Source of the DNA: Paracoccus salsus
GTDB lineage: Bacteria; Pseudomonadota; Alphaproteobacteria; Rhodobacterales; Rhodobacteraceae
Assembly (NCBI RefSeq): GCF_021556615.1
Contig: NZ_JAKGGD010000001.1
Location: 558,001-622,000 of the forward strand
Length of the DNA stretch: 64,000 nt
Direction: 5' to 3'
Part shown: positions 8,928-17,348 of the stretch, in pieces
How the letters are laid out: the number at the start of each line of letters is the position of its first letter
Numbering within the stretch: position 1 is the stretch's first letter
The notes under the pieces: generated by a model
Seen by the model: the letters and a program-made list of their open reading frames with translations, nothing else
What the model was told of the DNA's origin: nothing
Database searches by the model: none
Program-made: the position numbers and the translations under genes

Positions 8928-9932
8928 CTAATCCGGATCAGGTCGTGACCGGCGCGGCGCGTGCGCCGTTCCGGGTCGTTGGTCGCGATGCGGCTGTCGC
9001 GAACGGCCGAGCCTCACGACAGCGCCCAGCCCGGTCAGCCCGCCCAGCACCGACAGAAGCGAGACGAACGGATCCTTGACGATGAGGTCGGTCCAGAGCG
9101 GCACCAGCCGCAGGGGCTCTGTTCCGACATATTGCAGGATCGCGCCCGTCGGCCCCGGCACGTTCACCGCCTGCACATCGAAATGACGCCTCGCAGCGTC
9201 CGCGATGATCTGGACGTTCATCGGGCTGGGCTCATCCTCTTTCAGGTCGCGGAAGGTGACAAATCCGCCAACCGGAATCCGGTCCTCGCGCAGAAGCAGG
9301 TTCGGCGGGTTGCCGAACCAGTTGGTCAGCATCGCACGGGCACGGAACGCGATCTCGCCGGACTGGACGTAGCCGCGCTGCGATATGCCGGGCGGTGTGC
9401 CAAGTTCCAGTTCGGCCCGCACAAGATAGCGCCCCCGCCCCGCGAAATCCGCCGTCTTCATGATCAGACGAGCGTCCCTGACCAGGCCCGGGCCCAATTC
9501 GGCACGCTCGGGCAGCCCCGCGATGCGGATCTCGACATGGTCGCCGACGATCTCGAATTCCATCCTGGTGCCGGGTGGCGGGTCCAGCACGAAGGCGGCG
9601 GGCCAGCCTGCCCCTTCCGGCCAGTCCGCGTCCACCACCTCGGCCGCGGGGGGCAATGCCTCGCCACCCGCCACCGCAATCCACCCGCCCTGCTCGCAGG
9701 TCATGATCGACGGGTAGTCGCGGGGCCGTCGCGGCATGTCCCGAGGCAGGCAAAGAAGCACGTCGCCAAGGCTCAGCGGGGCCTGCTCCTCCAGGATGGT
9801 CGTGGCAAGGCGCGTGGTCTGGGCGCTGGCGAACACGGTGCGCGTCTGCCGCGTCTCGACCAGCCACGAGAACAGCAAAGACAGAAGCATCGCGGCCGCC
9901 GGCAGCACGACGAGGATGAGGACAAGCCGCAC
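8928..9932 (-). CDS. Membrane-anchored protein with large periplasmic domain, unknown function
   Basis: A 334-residue protein with one N-terminal transmembrane helix (LVLILVVLPAAAMLLSLLFS), about 260 residues of beta-rich extracytoplasmic sequence, and a second helix near the C-terminus (PFVSLLSVLGGLTGLGAVV). The topology would place the central domain in the periplasm with both ends cytoplasmic. Two cysteines (LLCLP and MTCEQ) could form a disulfide. No family was recognised. I chose GTG 9930-9932, since the anchor starts there and it begins 25 nt after the upstream gene's stop. It is probably co-transcribed with the exported protein at 9958-10668. Confidence 0.75.
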   Translation of the reverse strand: MRLVLILVVLPAAAMLLSLLFSWLVETRQTRTVFASAQTTRLATTILEEQAPLSLGDVLLCLPRDMPRRPRDYPSIMTCEQGGWIAVAGGEALPPAAEVVDADWPEGAGWPAAFVLDPPPGTRMEFEIVGDHVEIRIAGLPERAELGPGLVRDARLIMKTADFAGRGRYLVRAELELGTPPGISQRGYVQSGEIAFRARAMLTNWFGNPPNLLLREDRIPVGGFVTFRDLKEDEPSPMNVQIIADAARRHFDVQAVNVPGPTGAILQYVGTEPLRLVPLWTDLIVKDPFVSLLSVLGGLTGLGAVVRLGRSRQPHRDQRPGTAHAPRRSRPDPD

Positions 9933-9957
9933 GATGACCTGCGGCCTCGGACTTGGG

Positions 9958-10668
9958 TCAGTCGCCGGCAAGGACGACCTCGACTTCGTAGGTCTCGACG
10001 ACGCGGTTGCGGGTGACGTCGAGGTGGATGGTGACAGGCTGTTCTCGCGGCAGGCCGGCCGGATCGACCGGGCAGGCGGCCGAATACTTGATCCCGCCGG
10101 TTTCCTCGACCTGGGCGCAGCGGGCGACGACCTCGCCATCCGCGGTGTCATAGGCCACGATGGTATCCGCGCCGGCCGTGTTGACATAGATTACCAGGCC
10201 CGGCTGCCCTGGCTGGCCGGCATCGCTCCAGACGACCGGGATGACGGGACCTTCCCGGTCGCAACCGCCCAGATTCATGCGCGCGACGGTGGGCGCGCTG
10301 CCAAGCACATCCGGGTATCGCGTCGGGTAGTCGAATGTCAGCGTTTCGCGCCGGGCAGCATCGCCGATGCTGTATGTGTTGACGGATTCGTAGGTGCCAT
10401 CACGGCTGGTCACCCGCACGCACACGGTGTCGACCGCATCGTCGCCGGCCGGAAGGGTGGCCGTCAGCAGGGGGCTGGCCCTTGGGACATCGTCAGCCGT
10501 GAACATCGCGCCGACGACAAGGCCGCCCGATACCTTCGCGCGTTCATGGCGCTGTTCGTCAAATGGTATGTTTGGCGAAAGCGGTTCCTGTGCCAGACTG
10601 GGTCCCGCGAACAGCGCGACCGCAGTTGCGAAGATGACCTTTTTCATTTCGGGACCCCGGAAATCCAT
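9958..10668 (-). CDS. Exported protein of unknown function
   Basis: A 236-residue protein with a Sec signal peptide (MKKVIFATAVALFAGPSLAQ from residue 8) and a mature domain that looks beta-rich, ending in VVETYEVEVVLAGD. Three cysteines are visible (VCVRV, GGCDRE, AACPVD) besides VARCAQ. Start choice: ATG 10666-10668 has a strong AAGGAG 6 nt upstream, while ATG 10647, which gives a canonical signal peptide, has a weak site. I took the former. Its start codon overlaps, on the opposite strand, the start codon of the protease-like gene to the right. No family recognised. Confidence 0.72.
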   Translation of the reverse strand: MDFRGPEMKKVIFATAVALFAGPSLAQEPLSPNIPFDEQRHERAKVSGGLVVGAMFTADDVPRASPLLTATLPAGDDAVDTVCVRVTSRDGTYESVNTYSIGDAARRETLTFDYPTRYPDVLGSAPTVARMNLGGCDREGPVIPVVWSDAGQPGQPGLVIYVNTAGADTIVAYDTADGEVVARCAQVEETGGIKYSAACPVDPAGLPREQPVTIHLDVTRNRVVETYEVEVVLAGD

Positions 10669-11746
10669 GCGTCTCCTTTCGAAGCTTATCCAGAGTCTGG
10701 CCCTCGCGCTACCGGTAGCTGTCTTTCCGGCACTGACCGATGCACGTCCGGTATGGGTCGAGGACGGTTCGGGAAACGGGTTCCTGTTCCGGAACCGTGG
10801 CGTCTGCTACGTGATCCTGCCCACGCATGTGCATGGCCGCGGCGCCTTTCGCCTGTCGGCGCGGAACCCTTCGGGGCTGGGGACAGGGCGGATCATTCAC
10901 AAGGCCGATGCCGCGCTGGATCTGTCGCTTGGCGTGGTATCGGGCACGCTCGAGAAGGATTGCGGGCAGGACTGGGCCGATCTTCCGCAACGCGTCGCTC
11001 CGGTGGTGGGGCAGACGGTGACCGCGGTGCGCTATGAGCAGGGGTCGGTCGAGACGATCCGCTCGATGATCACCACGGTGACCTTCACGCATCTGGAAAT
11101 CGCCCCGCTGCCCGACGAGACCCGGTTCTTCGCCGCCCGCACATCGGGCGCGTTCGTGCTGGATGGCACGCGGCCCTTGGGCATGATTGTCGAGGCCGAA
11201 GACCGCCAGAGCGGCTATGTGCTGCGTTGGGACGAGATATACGACCGCCTGCGCCGCGTCGTCGAGGACTGGTACGAAGAGGACGGCTGCACCGACCCCG
11301 CCGGTTGCGACAACCCGGTCCCGGACCCTGCCCCCGCCACGCTGTCGGGTTTTCGGCTTGCCAGCTGGAAGCCGCATGGGATCAGCGGCGAGCACGGGGC
11401 CGAGGCGATGGTGGCCGGGCTGGGCCCCTATGTCGCGCCGATCTCGCGGACCGAACCCGTCATCCTGACATTCGAGGCCGACACGATCCGCGAGGTTTCG
11501 CGCGTGGTCCTCAGATCGGACGCGGACAACGAAACAAGCGTCTCGCCCAAGCTGGTGATGGTCCGGGTGGATACGTCATCGGACGGGGTCGAGCGCTGGC
11601 GGGATTTCCGCAGCCCGCAGGACATGGTGCCGGGCGAGGCGCTGGACCTCAGGCGCGGCGCGACCCACGCGCGGCGCCTGAGGATAGAGATCCGCTCAGG
11701 CTGGGGCGACGGGCCGGTGCGGCTGGACAGCGTGGCCATCGAATAG
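10667..11746 (+). CDS. Exported trypsin-like serine protease-fold protein with C-terminal beta domain
   Basis: A 359-residue protein with a signal peptide ending near residue 26. Residues about 30-200 read as a divergent chymotrypsin-like domain: GNGFLF and CYVILPTHV (candidate His54), ADAALDLSLGVV (candidate Asp85) and ARTSGAFVLDGTRPLGM (candidate Ser160, in place of the usual GDSGGP). A Cys-rich linker follows (DGCTDPAGCDNPVPDPAP), then a beta-sandwich-like region (residues 225-359, VILTFEADTIREVSRVVLRS) that recalls discoidin/F5-8C domains. Activity is uncertain because the oxyanion-loop sequence is atypical. It starts head-to-head with the gene at 9958-10668 and converges with the one at 11759. 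Confidence 0.75.
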   Translation: MRLLSKLIQSLALALPVAVFPALTDARPVWVEDGSGNGFLFRNRGVCYVILPTHVHGRGAFRLSARNPSGLGTGRIIHKADAALDLSLGVVSGTLEKDCGQDWADLPQRVAPVVGQTVTAVRYEQGSVETIRSMITTVTFTHLEIAPLPDETRFFAARTSGAFVLDGTRPLGMIVEAEDRQSGYVLRWDEIYDRLRRVVEDWYEEDGCTDPAGCDNPVPDPAPATLSGFRLASWKPHGISGEHGAEAMVAGLGPYVAPISRTEPVILTFEADTIREVSRVVLRSDADNETSVSPKLVMVRVDTSSDGVERWRDFRSPQDMVPGEALDLRRGATHARRLRIEIRSGWGDGPVRLDSVAIE

Positions 11747-11758
11747 GCGTCGCGGGCG

Positions 11759-12355
11759 CTATTCGGCCAGCGGAACCGTCATCATCACCGCGGTCTGCGA
11801 GAAATTCGCGGGACCTGCGAGGTTGCCCTCCTTGTCAAGCGTCAGCTGCGCCCAGCTGTCGACGTAGAAGCTGACCACGTCGGCGTTCAGCGTGACCCAG
11901 CAATCCTTGTTCCGGCTGTTGAGCCAGCATTGCCGGTCGGCGTCCCATTTCCCGATCTTGCGGACGATGCTGGCCGTCATGTCGGGCTTGAGCGTGCCGT
12001 TCAATTGGGCGACCGTGCGGCCGTAATACTGGTTCACCTCTTCGCCGACCGGTTCGATGTTCACGATCAGGTTGGGCTCGCTGTTCAGGATCGCCCGCAG
12101 CACCGTGGACCGGATCGCCAGATCGGTCGAATACAGCCCCGAGCGGATGGCCAGCCGCCGCTGGTCCGGGTCGCCCTTCTCGATCATGATCTGCATCGCG
12201 GCCAGCGCCCGGCGCGGATCCGGGTCGGCCAGGGCATCCTCGAATGTCGAAAGCGTACTGACCCGCGCATCGACCTCGGCTTTCAGGTCATCAAGGGTTA
12301 CCTGCGCCGCAGCGGGGACGGCGAGGGCCAGCAGAAAGATCAGGGAACGCAGCAT
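11759..12355 (-). CDS. Exported helical protein, paralogue of the 12365-12997 product
   Basis: A 198-residue protein with a signal peptide (MLRSLIFLLALAVPAAAQ). Residues about 40-95 form HEAT-like helices (RRALAAMQIMIEKGDPDQRR, LAIRSGLYSTDLAIRSTVLR). A Cys pair (Cys143 and Cys152, C-x8-C) precedes a beta C-terminus. The same plan (signal, helices with a GD turn, an R-x-R-S/T-x-x-L segment, QC-x8/9-C, beta tail) occurs in the upstream neighbour, so the two appear to be tandem paralogues. GAGGACGACC precedes the ATG, 9 nt after the neighbour's stop. Function unknown. Confidence 0.72.
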   Translation of the reverse strand: MLRSLIFLLALAVPAAAQVTLDDLKAEVDARVSTLSTFEDALADPDPRRALAAMQIMIEKGDPDQRRLAIRSGLYSTDLAIRSTVLRAILNSEPNLIVNIEPVGEEVNQYYGRTVAQLNGTLKPDMTASIVRKIGKWDADRQCWLNSRNKDCWVTLNADVVSFYVDSWAQLTLDKEGNLAGPANFSQTAVMMTVPLAE

Positions 12356-12364
12356 CGGTCGTCC

Positions 12365-12997
12365 TCAGCGAAGGGTTATCGTGGCGGGGTAATCGAACGG
12401 AAGGCCCTCGAGGGACGCGATCTTGCCGTGCAGCACCCCATCGGCGCCCAGCACGAAGGCGCCCTTCAGGCCCATATGCGGACCACCGGTGTACGTGTTC
12501 CGGATATCCATCTTCAAGCCCGAGACCGAGATGTGCCGGTCTGGATCGCAGCTGCCGCTTGACGCGACGAGGCTGATGCATTGGGTTTCGGGATGCGCTT
12601 GCACCAGCGGCCATGTCTGCATCGGGCCAAGCCACGCGTTCATGTGGGCGATCGCATCTTCGTTGTCGCCGATCGCCTCGGTGTCGATCTCGATCACGAT
12701 GCTGTCGCGCCGGGACAGAACCTCCCACAATGCGCGGCTGCGCAGGCGCATATCCGCCGCGGCCAGGGCGCTGCCGAGGGCGATTTCGGCCAGCGTCTTG
12801 TCGCCGCTTTCCATCATCACGTCGAAAGCCGCCAGAGACGCATTGCCGTCGGCGCCCTCGAGGATTTCGACCAGTTCGCCGTAGGTCCCGGCGCGGTCCC
12901 CGATCCTTGCCTTCAGCGCTTCGATATCGACGGTCTGAGCCGTCGCCATCGCGCCGACGAGACAGAAGAGCAGCATCGCCAGAGTTCGAAATGCCAT
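12365..12997 (-). CDS. Exported helical protein, paralogue of the 11759-12355 product
   Basis: A 210-residue protein with a signal peptide (MAFRTLAMLLFCLVGAMATA). Helical segments NASLAAFDVMMESGDKTLAE and AADMRLRSRALWEVLSRRDS align by eye with those of the downstream gene, as does the Cys pair (Cys140 and Cys150) in ETQCISLVASSGSC. The C-terminal part is beta-rich. AGGGGGGACTGG precedes the ATG. It is first in a two-gene leftward transcription unit. No known family was recognised, so the function is unknown; the export signal and neighbours suggest a periplasmic or surface role. Confidence 0.72.
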   Translation of the reverse strand: MAFRTLAMLLFCLVGAMATAQTVDIEALKARIGDRAGTYGELVEILEGADGNASLAAFDVMMESGDKTLAEIALGSALAAADMRLRSRALWEVLSRRDSIVIEIDTEAIGDNEDAIAHMNAWLGPMQTWPLVQAHPETQCISLVASSGSCDPDRHISVSGLKMDIRNTYTGGPHMGLKGAFVLGADGVLHGKIASLEGLPFDYPATITLR

Positions 12998-13164
12998 CCA
13001 GTCCCCCCTGCTGTTCGACCCGGGCCGGGTTGCCCCGTCAGTCCGCCTGCCCGCCGACCGCCCTTGCGGTGCCGCGCCTATCCCTCACTGTCCTTCAGGT
13101 GGCATGCGAATTGCAAGTCCGGCCTTGGCTGCAAGGCCCGCGGACGCAGCCGCGCTGCCCGCAG

Positions 13165-13190
13165 CGGGACCCGCATGACGCGCGGTCCCG
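13165..13190 (-). terminator. Hairpin after the amidohydrolase gene
   Basis: CGGGACC (13165-13171) pairs with GGTCCCG (13184-13190), starting directly after the stop codon at 13192-13194. A few inner bases can also pair. There is no T-run, so termination strength is doubtful, but it is placed at the end of the eight-gene leftward operon. Confidence 0.4.
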
Positions 13191-13191
13191 T

Positions 13192-14220
13192 TCAGCCGCG
13201 GCTTTCCTGGTAGCCGATCAGAAACGATGCAAGATTGTCGCCAAGCGCGTCGCAGAGATAGCCCCCCTCCTGAACGAAAACCGATGGCAGGCCCAGCCCG
13301 GCGATCGCTGAGCCTATCCTGCCAAACCCGGCGGTGCTGACCGCAAGACCCCTGAACGGATCGTCGACGAAGGCATCCAGCCCCAGCGCGACGACAATCA
13401 CATCCGCGCCAAAGGCCCTGATCCTTTGCAGCGCCACGTCCAGCGTGGCCAGGTAGGCGTCGTCTTCTGTGCCGCGCGCAAGCGGCAGGTTCAGGTTGTA
13501 GCCCAACCCCTCACCCGCCCCCCTTTCATGCGCCTGCCCCCAGAAGAACGGATAGAAGCGTTCGGGGTCCGCATGGATCGAAACCGTCAGCACATCGCTG
13601 CGATGATAGAAGATGCCTTGCGTTCCGTTTCCGTGATGCACGTCGACATCCAGGATTGCCGGGCGCAAGCCGTGATTTCGCAACCGCTCGGCAGCGATGC
13701 CCGAATTGTTCAGAAAACAGAAGCCGCCGGCCAGGTCGCCGAATGCGTGGTGCCCCGGCGGTCGCGACAGCGCATAGCCCGATGCCTCGCCCGCAAGGAT
13801 CAGGTCAGCAGCCGCGATCGCGGTCTGGGCGGACCAGTATGCGGCTTCCCAGGTACCCTTGGCGATCGGGCAGGCGGTGTCGGCCTGATGGTAGCCTGCC
13901 TGACCGACCGCGGATTTCGGATAGCTGTCGCTGCGCGTGGCCGGGTGGATATTGGGAATGACCTCTTCGCCGGCCCCTTCGATGCGTTGCCAGCGGGTAT
14001 GGATGTTCTCGAGAAAGGTCAGATATTCGGGGGAATGCAGCGCGGCGATGGGCCCCATGCCTTCATCATGCGGCGCTTCGACACTGCACCCCGCGGCGCG
14101 GGCACCTGTCAGCAGCCGGTCGATCCGCTCTGCCTGTTCCGGGTTGGGCAGCAGGGCGCCGTTGGCCATGAAGTGACGCGGTTGATGCAACCACTGCCGG
14201 TCGTCGAAGATGGCTTTCAT
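13192..14220 (-). CDS. Acetylpolyamine amidohydrolase (class II histone-deacetylase family)
   Basis: A 342-residue zinc amidohydrolase that removes acetyl groups from acetylated amines. The deacetylase signatures are intact: RPPGHHAFGDLAGGFCFLNN (catalytic His pair), ILDVDVHHGNGTQGIFY (zinc-binding Asp and His) and LGLDAFVDDPF (zinc-binding Asp). The N-terminus MKAIFDDRQWLHQP and the motif PEYLTFLENIHTRW fit the acetylpolyamine amidohydrolase subgroup rather than acetoin-utilisation AcuC. The start at ATG 14218-14220 has GGGAAG upstream; a longer frame continues to 14706 but covers the BKACE gene. It is last in the leftward operon, so it probably acts on an acetylated compound imported by the ABC system. 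Confidence 0.9.
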   Translation of the reverse strand: MKAIFDDRQWLHQPRHFMANGALLPNPEQAERIDRLLTGARAAGCSVEAPHDEGMGPIAALHSPEYLTFLENIHTRWQRIEGAGEEVIPNIHPATRSDSYPKSAVGQAGYHQADTACPIAKGTWEAAYWSAQTAIAAADLILAGEASGYALSRPPGHHAFGDLAGGFCFLNNSGIAAERLRNHGLRPAILDVDVHHGNGTQGIFYHRSDVLTVSIHADPERFYPFFWGQAHERGAGEGLGYNLNLPLARGTEDDAYLATLDVALQRIRAFGADVIVVALGLDAFVDDPFRGLAVSTAGFGRIGSAIAGLGLPSVFVQEGGYLCDALGDNLASFLIGYQESRG

Positions 14221-14285
14221 GTCGTTCTTCCCGTGATGTCTGGGGCGACGGGGCAAGCCGGCGCCAGGGCGATACAGTGCATGTC

Positions 14286-15212
14286 TCAGATCGCAGTCCG
14301 GTCGGCGCCCTTCAGGTGCAGCATCGCGCGCGCGTCGTCCGCAGAGGCGATCGAGCGGCCGAGCTCCTCGACGATCCGGCGGATCTTGGCGACCTGTTCG
14401 GCGTTGTCGCGCGCCAGCACGCCTTGCGAGATCATCAGGCTGTCCTCGAGGCCGACCCGGACATGGCCACCCAGGATCGCCGACATGGTGACCAGCGGCA
14501 TCTGGTGCCGCCCGGCCGCCAGGACCGAAAAGCTGTAGCCATCGCCAAACAGCCTGTCGGCGATCATTTTCATGTGGGTGAGGTTCTCGGGGTCGGGACC
14601 AATGCCGCCCAGCACGCCGAACACGAACTGGATGAACAACGGGCCCTGCACCAGCCCACGGTCGACGAAATGCTTCAGCATGTAGAGATGGCCGACATCG
14701 TAGCACTCGAACTCGAACCGCGCGCCGCGCTTTTCGCCCAGCTCATGCAGGATCATCGCGATGTCGCGTGGCGTGTTCTTGAAGACGAGTTCGTCCGAGC
14801 CTTCCAGAAACGGCTTTTCCCAGTCGAATTTCCACTCTGCGATGCGCGCGGCGGCCGGATAGAGCGCAAAGTTCATCGAGCCCATGTTGAGAGAGCACAT
14901 CTCGGGCTGGGCATGTTTCGGCGCGGCGAGACGGTCGTCCAGCGTCATCGTTGCGCTGCCGCCGGTCGAGATGTTCAGAACCGCGTCGCAACGCTGCTTG
15001 ATCTGCGGAAGGAACGCCATGAAATGCGCCGGGTCGGCCGAGGGCCGGCCGTTTGCGGGATCGCGCGCATGCAGGTGCAGGATCGCAGCCCCTGCCTCTG
15101 CGGCTCCGATCGCATTTTCGGTGATCTGCTGGGCTGTCACTGGCAGATTGGGCGACATGGACGGGGTGTGGATCGAGCCGGTGATGGCACAGGTGATGAT
15201 GATCTTTGACAT
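14286..15212 (-). CDS. Beta-keto acid cleavage enzyme (BKACE, DUF849)
   Basis: A 308-residue zinc enzyme of the BKACE family, which condenses a beta-keto acid with acetyl-CoA and cleaves it to acetoacetate plus a new acyl-CoA. The metal-binding HLHARDPANGRPS is at about residue 46, with the N-terminal strand IIITCAITGSIHTPS and the region NISTGGS further on. YDVGHLYMLKHF and FVFGVLGGIGP are also BKACE hallmarks. Substrate cannot be read from the sequence. It lies 10 nt after the aminotransferase gene, so the aminotransferase may supply its beta-keto acid. Confidence 0.92.
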   Translation of the reverse strand: MSKIIITCAITGSIHTPSMSPNLPVTAQQITENAIGAAEAGAAILHLHARDPANGRPSADPAHFMAFLPQIKQRCDAVLNISTGGSATMTLDDRLAAPKHAQPEMCSLNMGSMNFALYPAAARIAEWKFDWEKPFLEGSDELVFKNTPRDIAMILHELGEKRGARFEFECYDVGHLYMLKHFVDRGLVQGPLFIQFVFGVLGGIGPDPENLTHMKMIADRLFGDGYSFSVLAAGRHQMPLVTMSAILGGHVRVGLEDSLMISQGVLARDNAEQVAKIRRIVEELGRSIASADDARAMLHLKGADRTAI

Positions 15213-15221
15213 GCCTGCCCC

Positions 15222-16559
15222 TTACGCCGCGCCGGAAAGCTGCGGAATTTCGGCCATATAGCGTGCAAGCGACTGGTCCAGCCTTTCCACGATGTCGTCG
15301 ATCTGCGTCTCGTCCACGATCATCGGAGGACAAACAAGGAAGTGGTCGCCCGACATCCCGCCCCGGGTGCGGCGGGAATAGATGATGAGACCATTGTCAT
15401 AAGCGATGTCGACCAGCCTGGCATGCGCGTTGAGATTCGCCGGAAGCGGGGACTTGGTCTGCCTGTCCGCCATCAACTCGAACGCCATCAGCAGACCCTT
15501 GCCCCGGACATCCCCGATCAGCGGATAGCGCTGCATCAGACCATCCAGACGTGAAGCCAGCATGTCTCCCATCCGCGCGGCGTTGCCGACAAGGTCGTGC
15601 TCTTCGATCTGCTCCAGCACCGCGCAGCCCGCCGCGCAGGCCAGCGGATTGCCGGCATAGGTGAAACCGTGGATGAACCCTCCCGCCGTCATCACCGCAT
15701 CGACGATGTCGTCTCGGGCAATCATCGCCCCCAGCGGGACATAGCCGCCGCCAAACCCTTTCGAGATGGCGATGAGGTCGGGCGTCACGTCCCAATGCTC
15801 GGCGCCGAAGAAGCGTCCGGTGCGACCGCCGCCGGTCATGACCTCGTCATGGATCAACAGCACACCGTACCGGGTGCAGATCTCGCGGATGCGCTGCATG
15901 TAGCCGGAAGGGGGAACCAGCGCCCCGGTCGAGGCCCCGCCCACAGGCTCGACGATGAAGGCCAGGACGGTGTCGGGACCCTCTTCGAGGATCCTGGCCT
16001 CAAGCATGTCGGCGTAGTGCAGCCCCGATGCAGGGTCATCCGCATCCAGCCCGTCCAGATACGCGCGTGGCGCCGGGATCCTGGGCATCCTCTGCATCAT
16101 CGGGTCAAAGGGTGCCGTCATCGGTGTGTAGCCGGTGATCGCCAGCGCGCCCAACGTGCATCCGTGATAGCTTGGATGGCGCGAGATCACCTTGAAACGC
16201 TGCGACTGGCCCTGGGTCAGCGCATACTGGCGCGCCATTTTCAGCGTGCTTTCGACCGCTTCCGAGCCGCCAGAAACGAAGAAGACCTTGTTGAGACCGT
16301 CCGGTGCCAGTGCCGCCGTCCTTGCCGCCAGCATCTCGGAGCTTTCGGTCTGGAAATGCAGCCGGTAGCCGAAGGTCGACCGGTCCATCTGGGCGCGCAT
16401 CGCCGCAAGCACGGCCGGATTGGAATGGCCGATATTGCTGACCATCGCACCGCTGGAGCCGTCGATATAGCGCCTGCCGTTCGTGTCCCACATGTAGATC
16501 CCCTCGGCGCGCTCGAGCATCGGGCGGGGCGACTTGGTCTGATAGAAAAGATTGCTCAT
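15222..16559 (-). CDS. Class III PLP-dependent aminotransferase
   Basis: A 445-residue omega- or beta-amino-acid aminotransferase. Visible elements are the substrate-side FVSGGSEAVESTLKMARQY, the cofactor-binding LLIHDEVMTGGGRTG (Asp238) and the Schiff-base lysine in LIAISKGFGGGYVPLGA (Lys267). The phosphate region GFTYAGNPLACAAGCAVLEQ is intact. The start at ATG 16557-16559 has AAGGTG upstream; an in-frame extension to 16628 overlaps the ATPase gene and has no family similarity. It sits between the transporter ATPase and the BKACE gene, a context for converting an amino compound into a keto acid. Confidence 0.93.
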   Translation of the reverse strand: MSNLFYQTKSPRPMLERAEGIYMWDTNGRRYIDGSSGAMVSNIGHSNPAVLAAMRAQMDRSTFGYRLHFQTESSEMLAARTAALAPDGLNKVFFVSGGSEAVESTLKMARQYALTQGQSQRFKVISRHPSYHGCTLGALAITGYTPMTAPFDPMMQRMPRIPAPRAYLDGLDADDPASGLHYADMLEARILEEGPDTVLAFIVEPVGGASTGALVPPSGYMQRIREICTRYGVLLIHDEVMTGGGRTGRFFGAEHWDVTPDLIAISKGFGGGYVPLGAMIARDDIVDAVMTAGGFIHGFTYAGNPLACAAGCAVLEQIEEHDLVGNAARMGDMLASRLDGLMQRYPLIGDVRGKGLLMAFELMADRQTKSPLPANLNAHARLVDIAYDNGLIIYSRRTRGGMSGDHFLVCPPMIVDETQIDDIVERLDQSLARYMAEIPQLSGAA

Positions 16560-16572
16560 CCGGATTACACCT

Positions 16573-17334
16573 TCAGCGGCTGAGATGCTTGCGCAGGAAA
16601 TTGCGCGTGCGTTCTTCCTTCGGGTCATGAAAGATCACCGAGGGTGGCCCCTCTTCGACCACCACGCCCTGATCCATGAACAGCACCCGGTCGCAGACAG
16701 ACGCCGCGAAATCCATTTCATGCGTCACGATGATCATGGTCATGTGCTCTTCGGCGAGCTGCTTCATCACCAGGTTCACCTCTTCGACCAGTTCGGGGTC
16801 CAGCGCGGACGTCGCCTCGTCGAACAGCATCACCTTGGGCTTCATCGCCAGGGCCCGCGCGATCGCCACGCGCTGTTTCTGCCCACCGGAAAGCCGCGAG
16901 GGATATTCGTCGATCTTTTCCGAAAGACCGACCTTGGCCAACTGCTCTTCTGCAAGCTTGTCGGCATCGGCCTCGGACAGGCCCTTGAGCATCCGCGGCG
17001 CCAGGGTGATGTTGCCGCGCACGGTCAGATGCGGAAACAGGTTGAAATGCTGGAACACCATGCCGATGTCCTGACGCACCTGGTTCACATGCGCCTCGTA
17101 CTGGCGATGCGGCAGCTTCTTGTTGATCTGCACGTCCTCCAGCCAGACCTCGCCTGACGTCAGCGGGTCCAGCTCGTTGATGGCCCGCAACAGCGTGGAC
17201 TTTCCAGACCCGGAAGGGCCGATGATCGCGACGATCTGACCGCGGTTGACGGTCAGGTTGATGTCCTTGAGGACTTCGAGCGCGCCATAGCTCTTGGCCG
17301 CATTCCTGATGGTGACAAAGGCCTGATCGGTCAT
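16573..17334 (-). CDS. Polar amino acid ABC transporter ATP-binding protein (GlnQ type)
   Basis: A 253-residue ATPase for a PAAT-family importer. Walker [14 protein letters not shown]-loop, signature [16 protein letters not shown] and Walker [15 protein letters not shown] are all intact, and the switch His is in [10 protein letters not shown]. The start at ATG 17332-17334 gives [17 protein letters not shown]; the open frame upstream overlaps the permease gene. It follows the two permease genes and precedes the aminotransferase in the same operon. Confidence 0.95.
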   Translation of the reverse strand: MTDQAFVTIRNAAKSYGALEVLKDINLTVNRGQIVAIIGPSGSGKSTLLRAINELDPLTSGEVWLEDVQINKKLPHRQYEAHVNQVRQDIGMVFQHFNLFPHLTVRGNITLAPRMLKGLSEADADKLAEEQLAKVGLSEKIDEYPSRLSGGQKQRVAIARALAMKPKVMLFDEATSALDPELVEEVNLVMKQLAEEHMTMIIVTHEMDFAASVCDRVLFMDQGVVVEEGPPSVIFHDPKEERTRNFLRKHLSR

Positions 17335-17348
17335 GGACAGCTTCCTTC

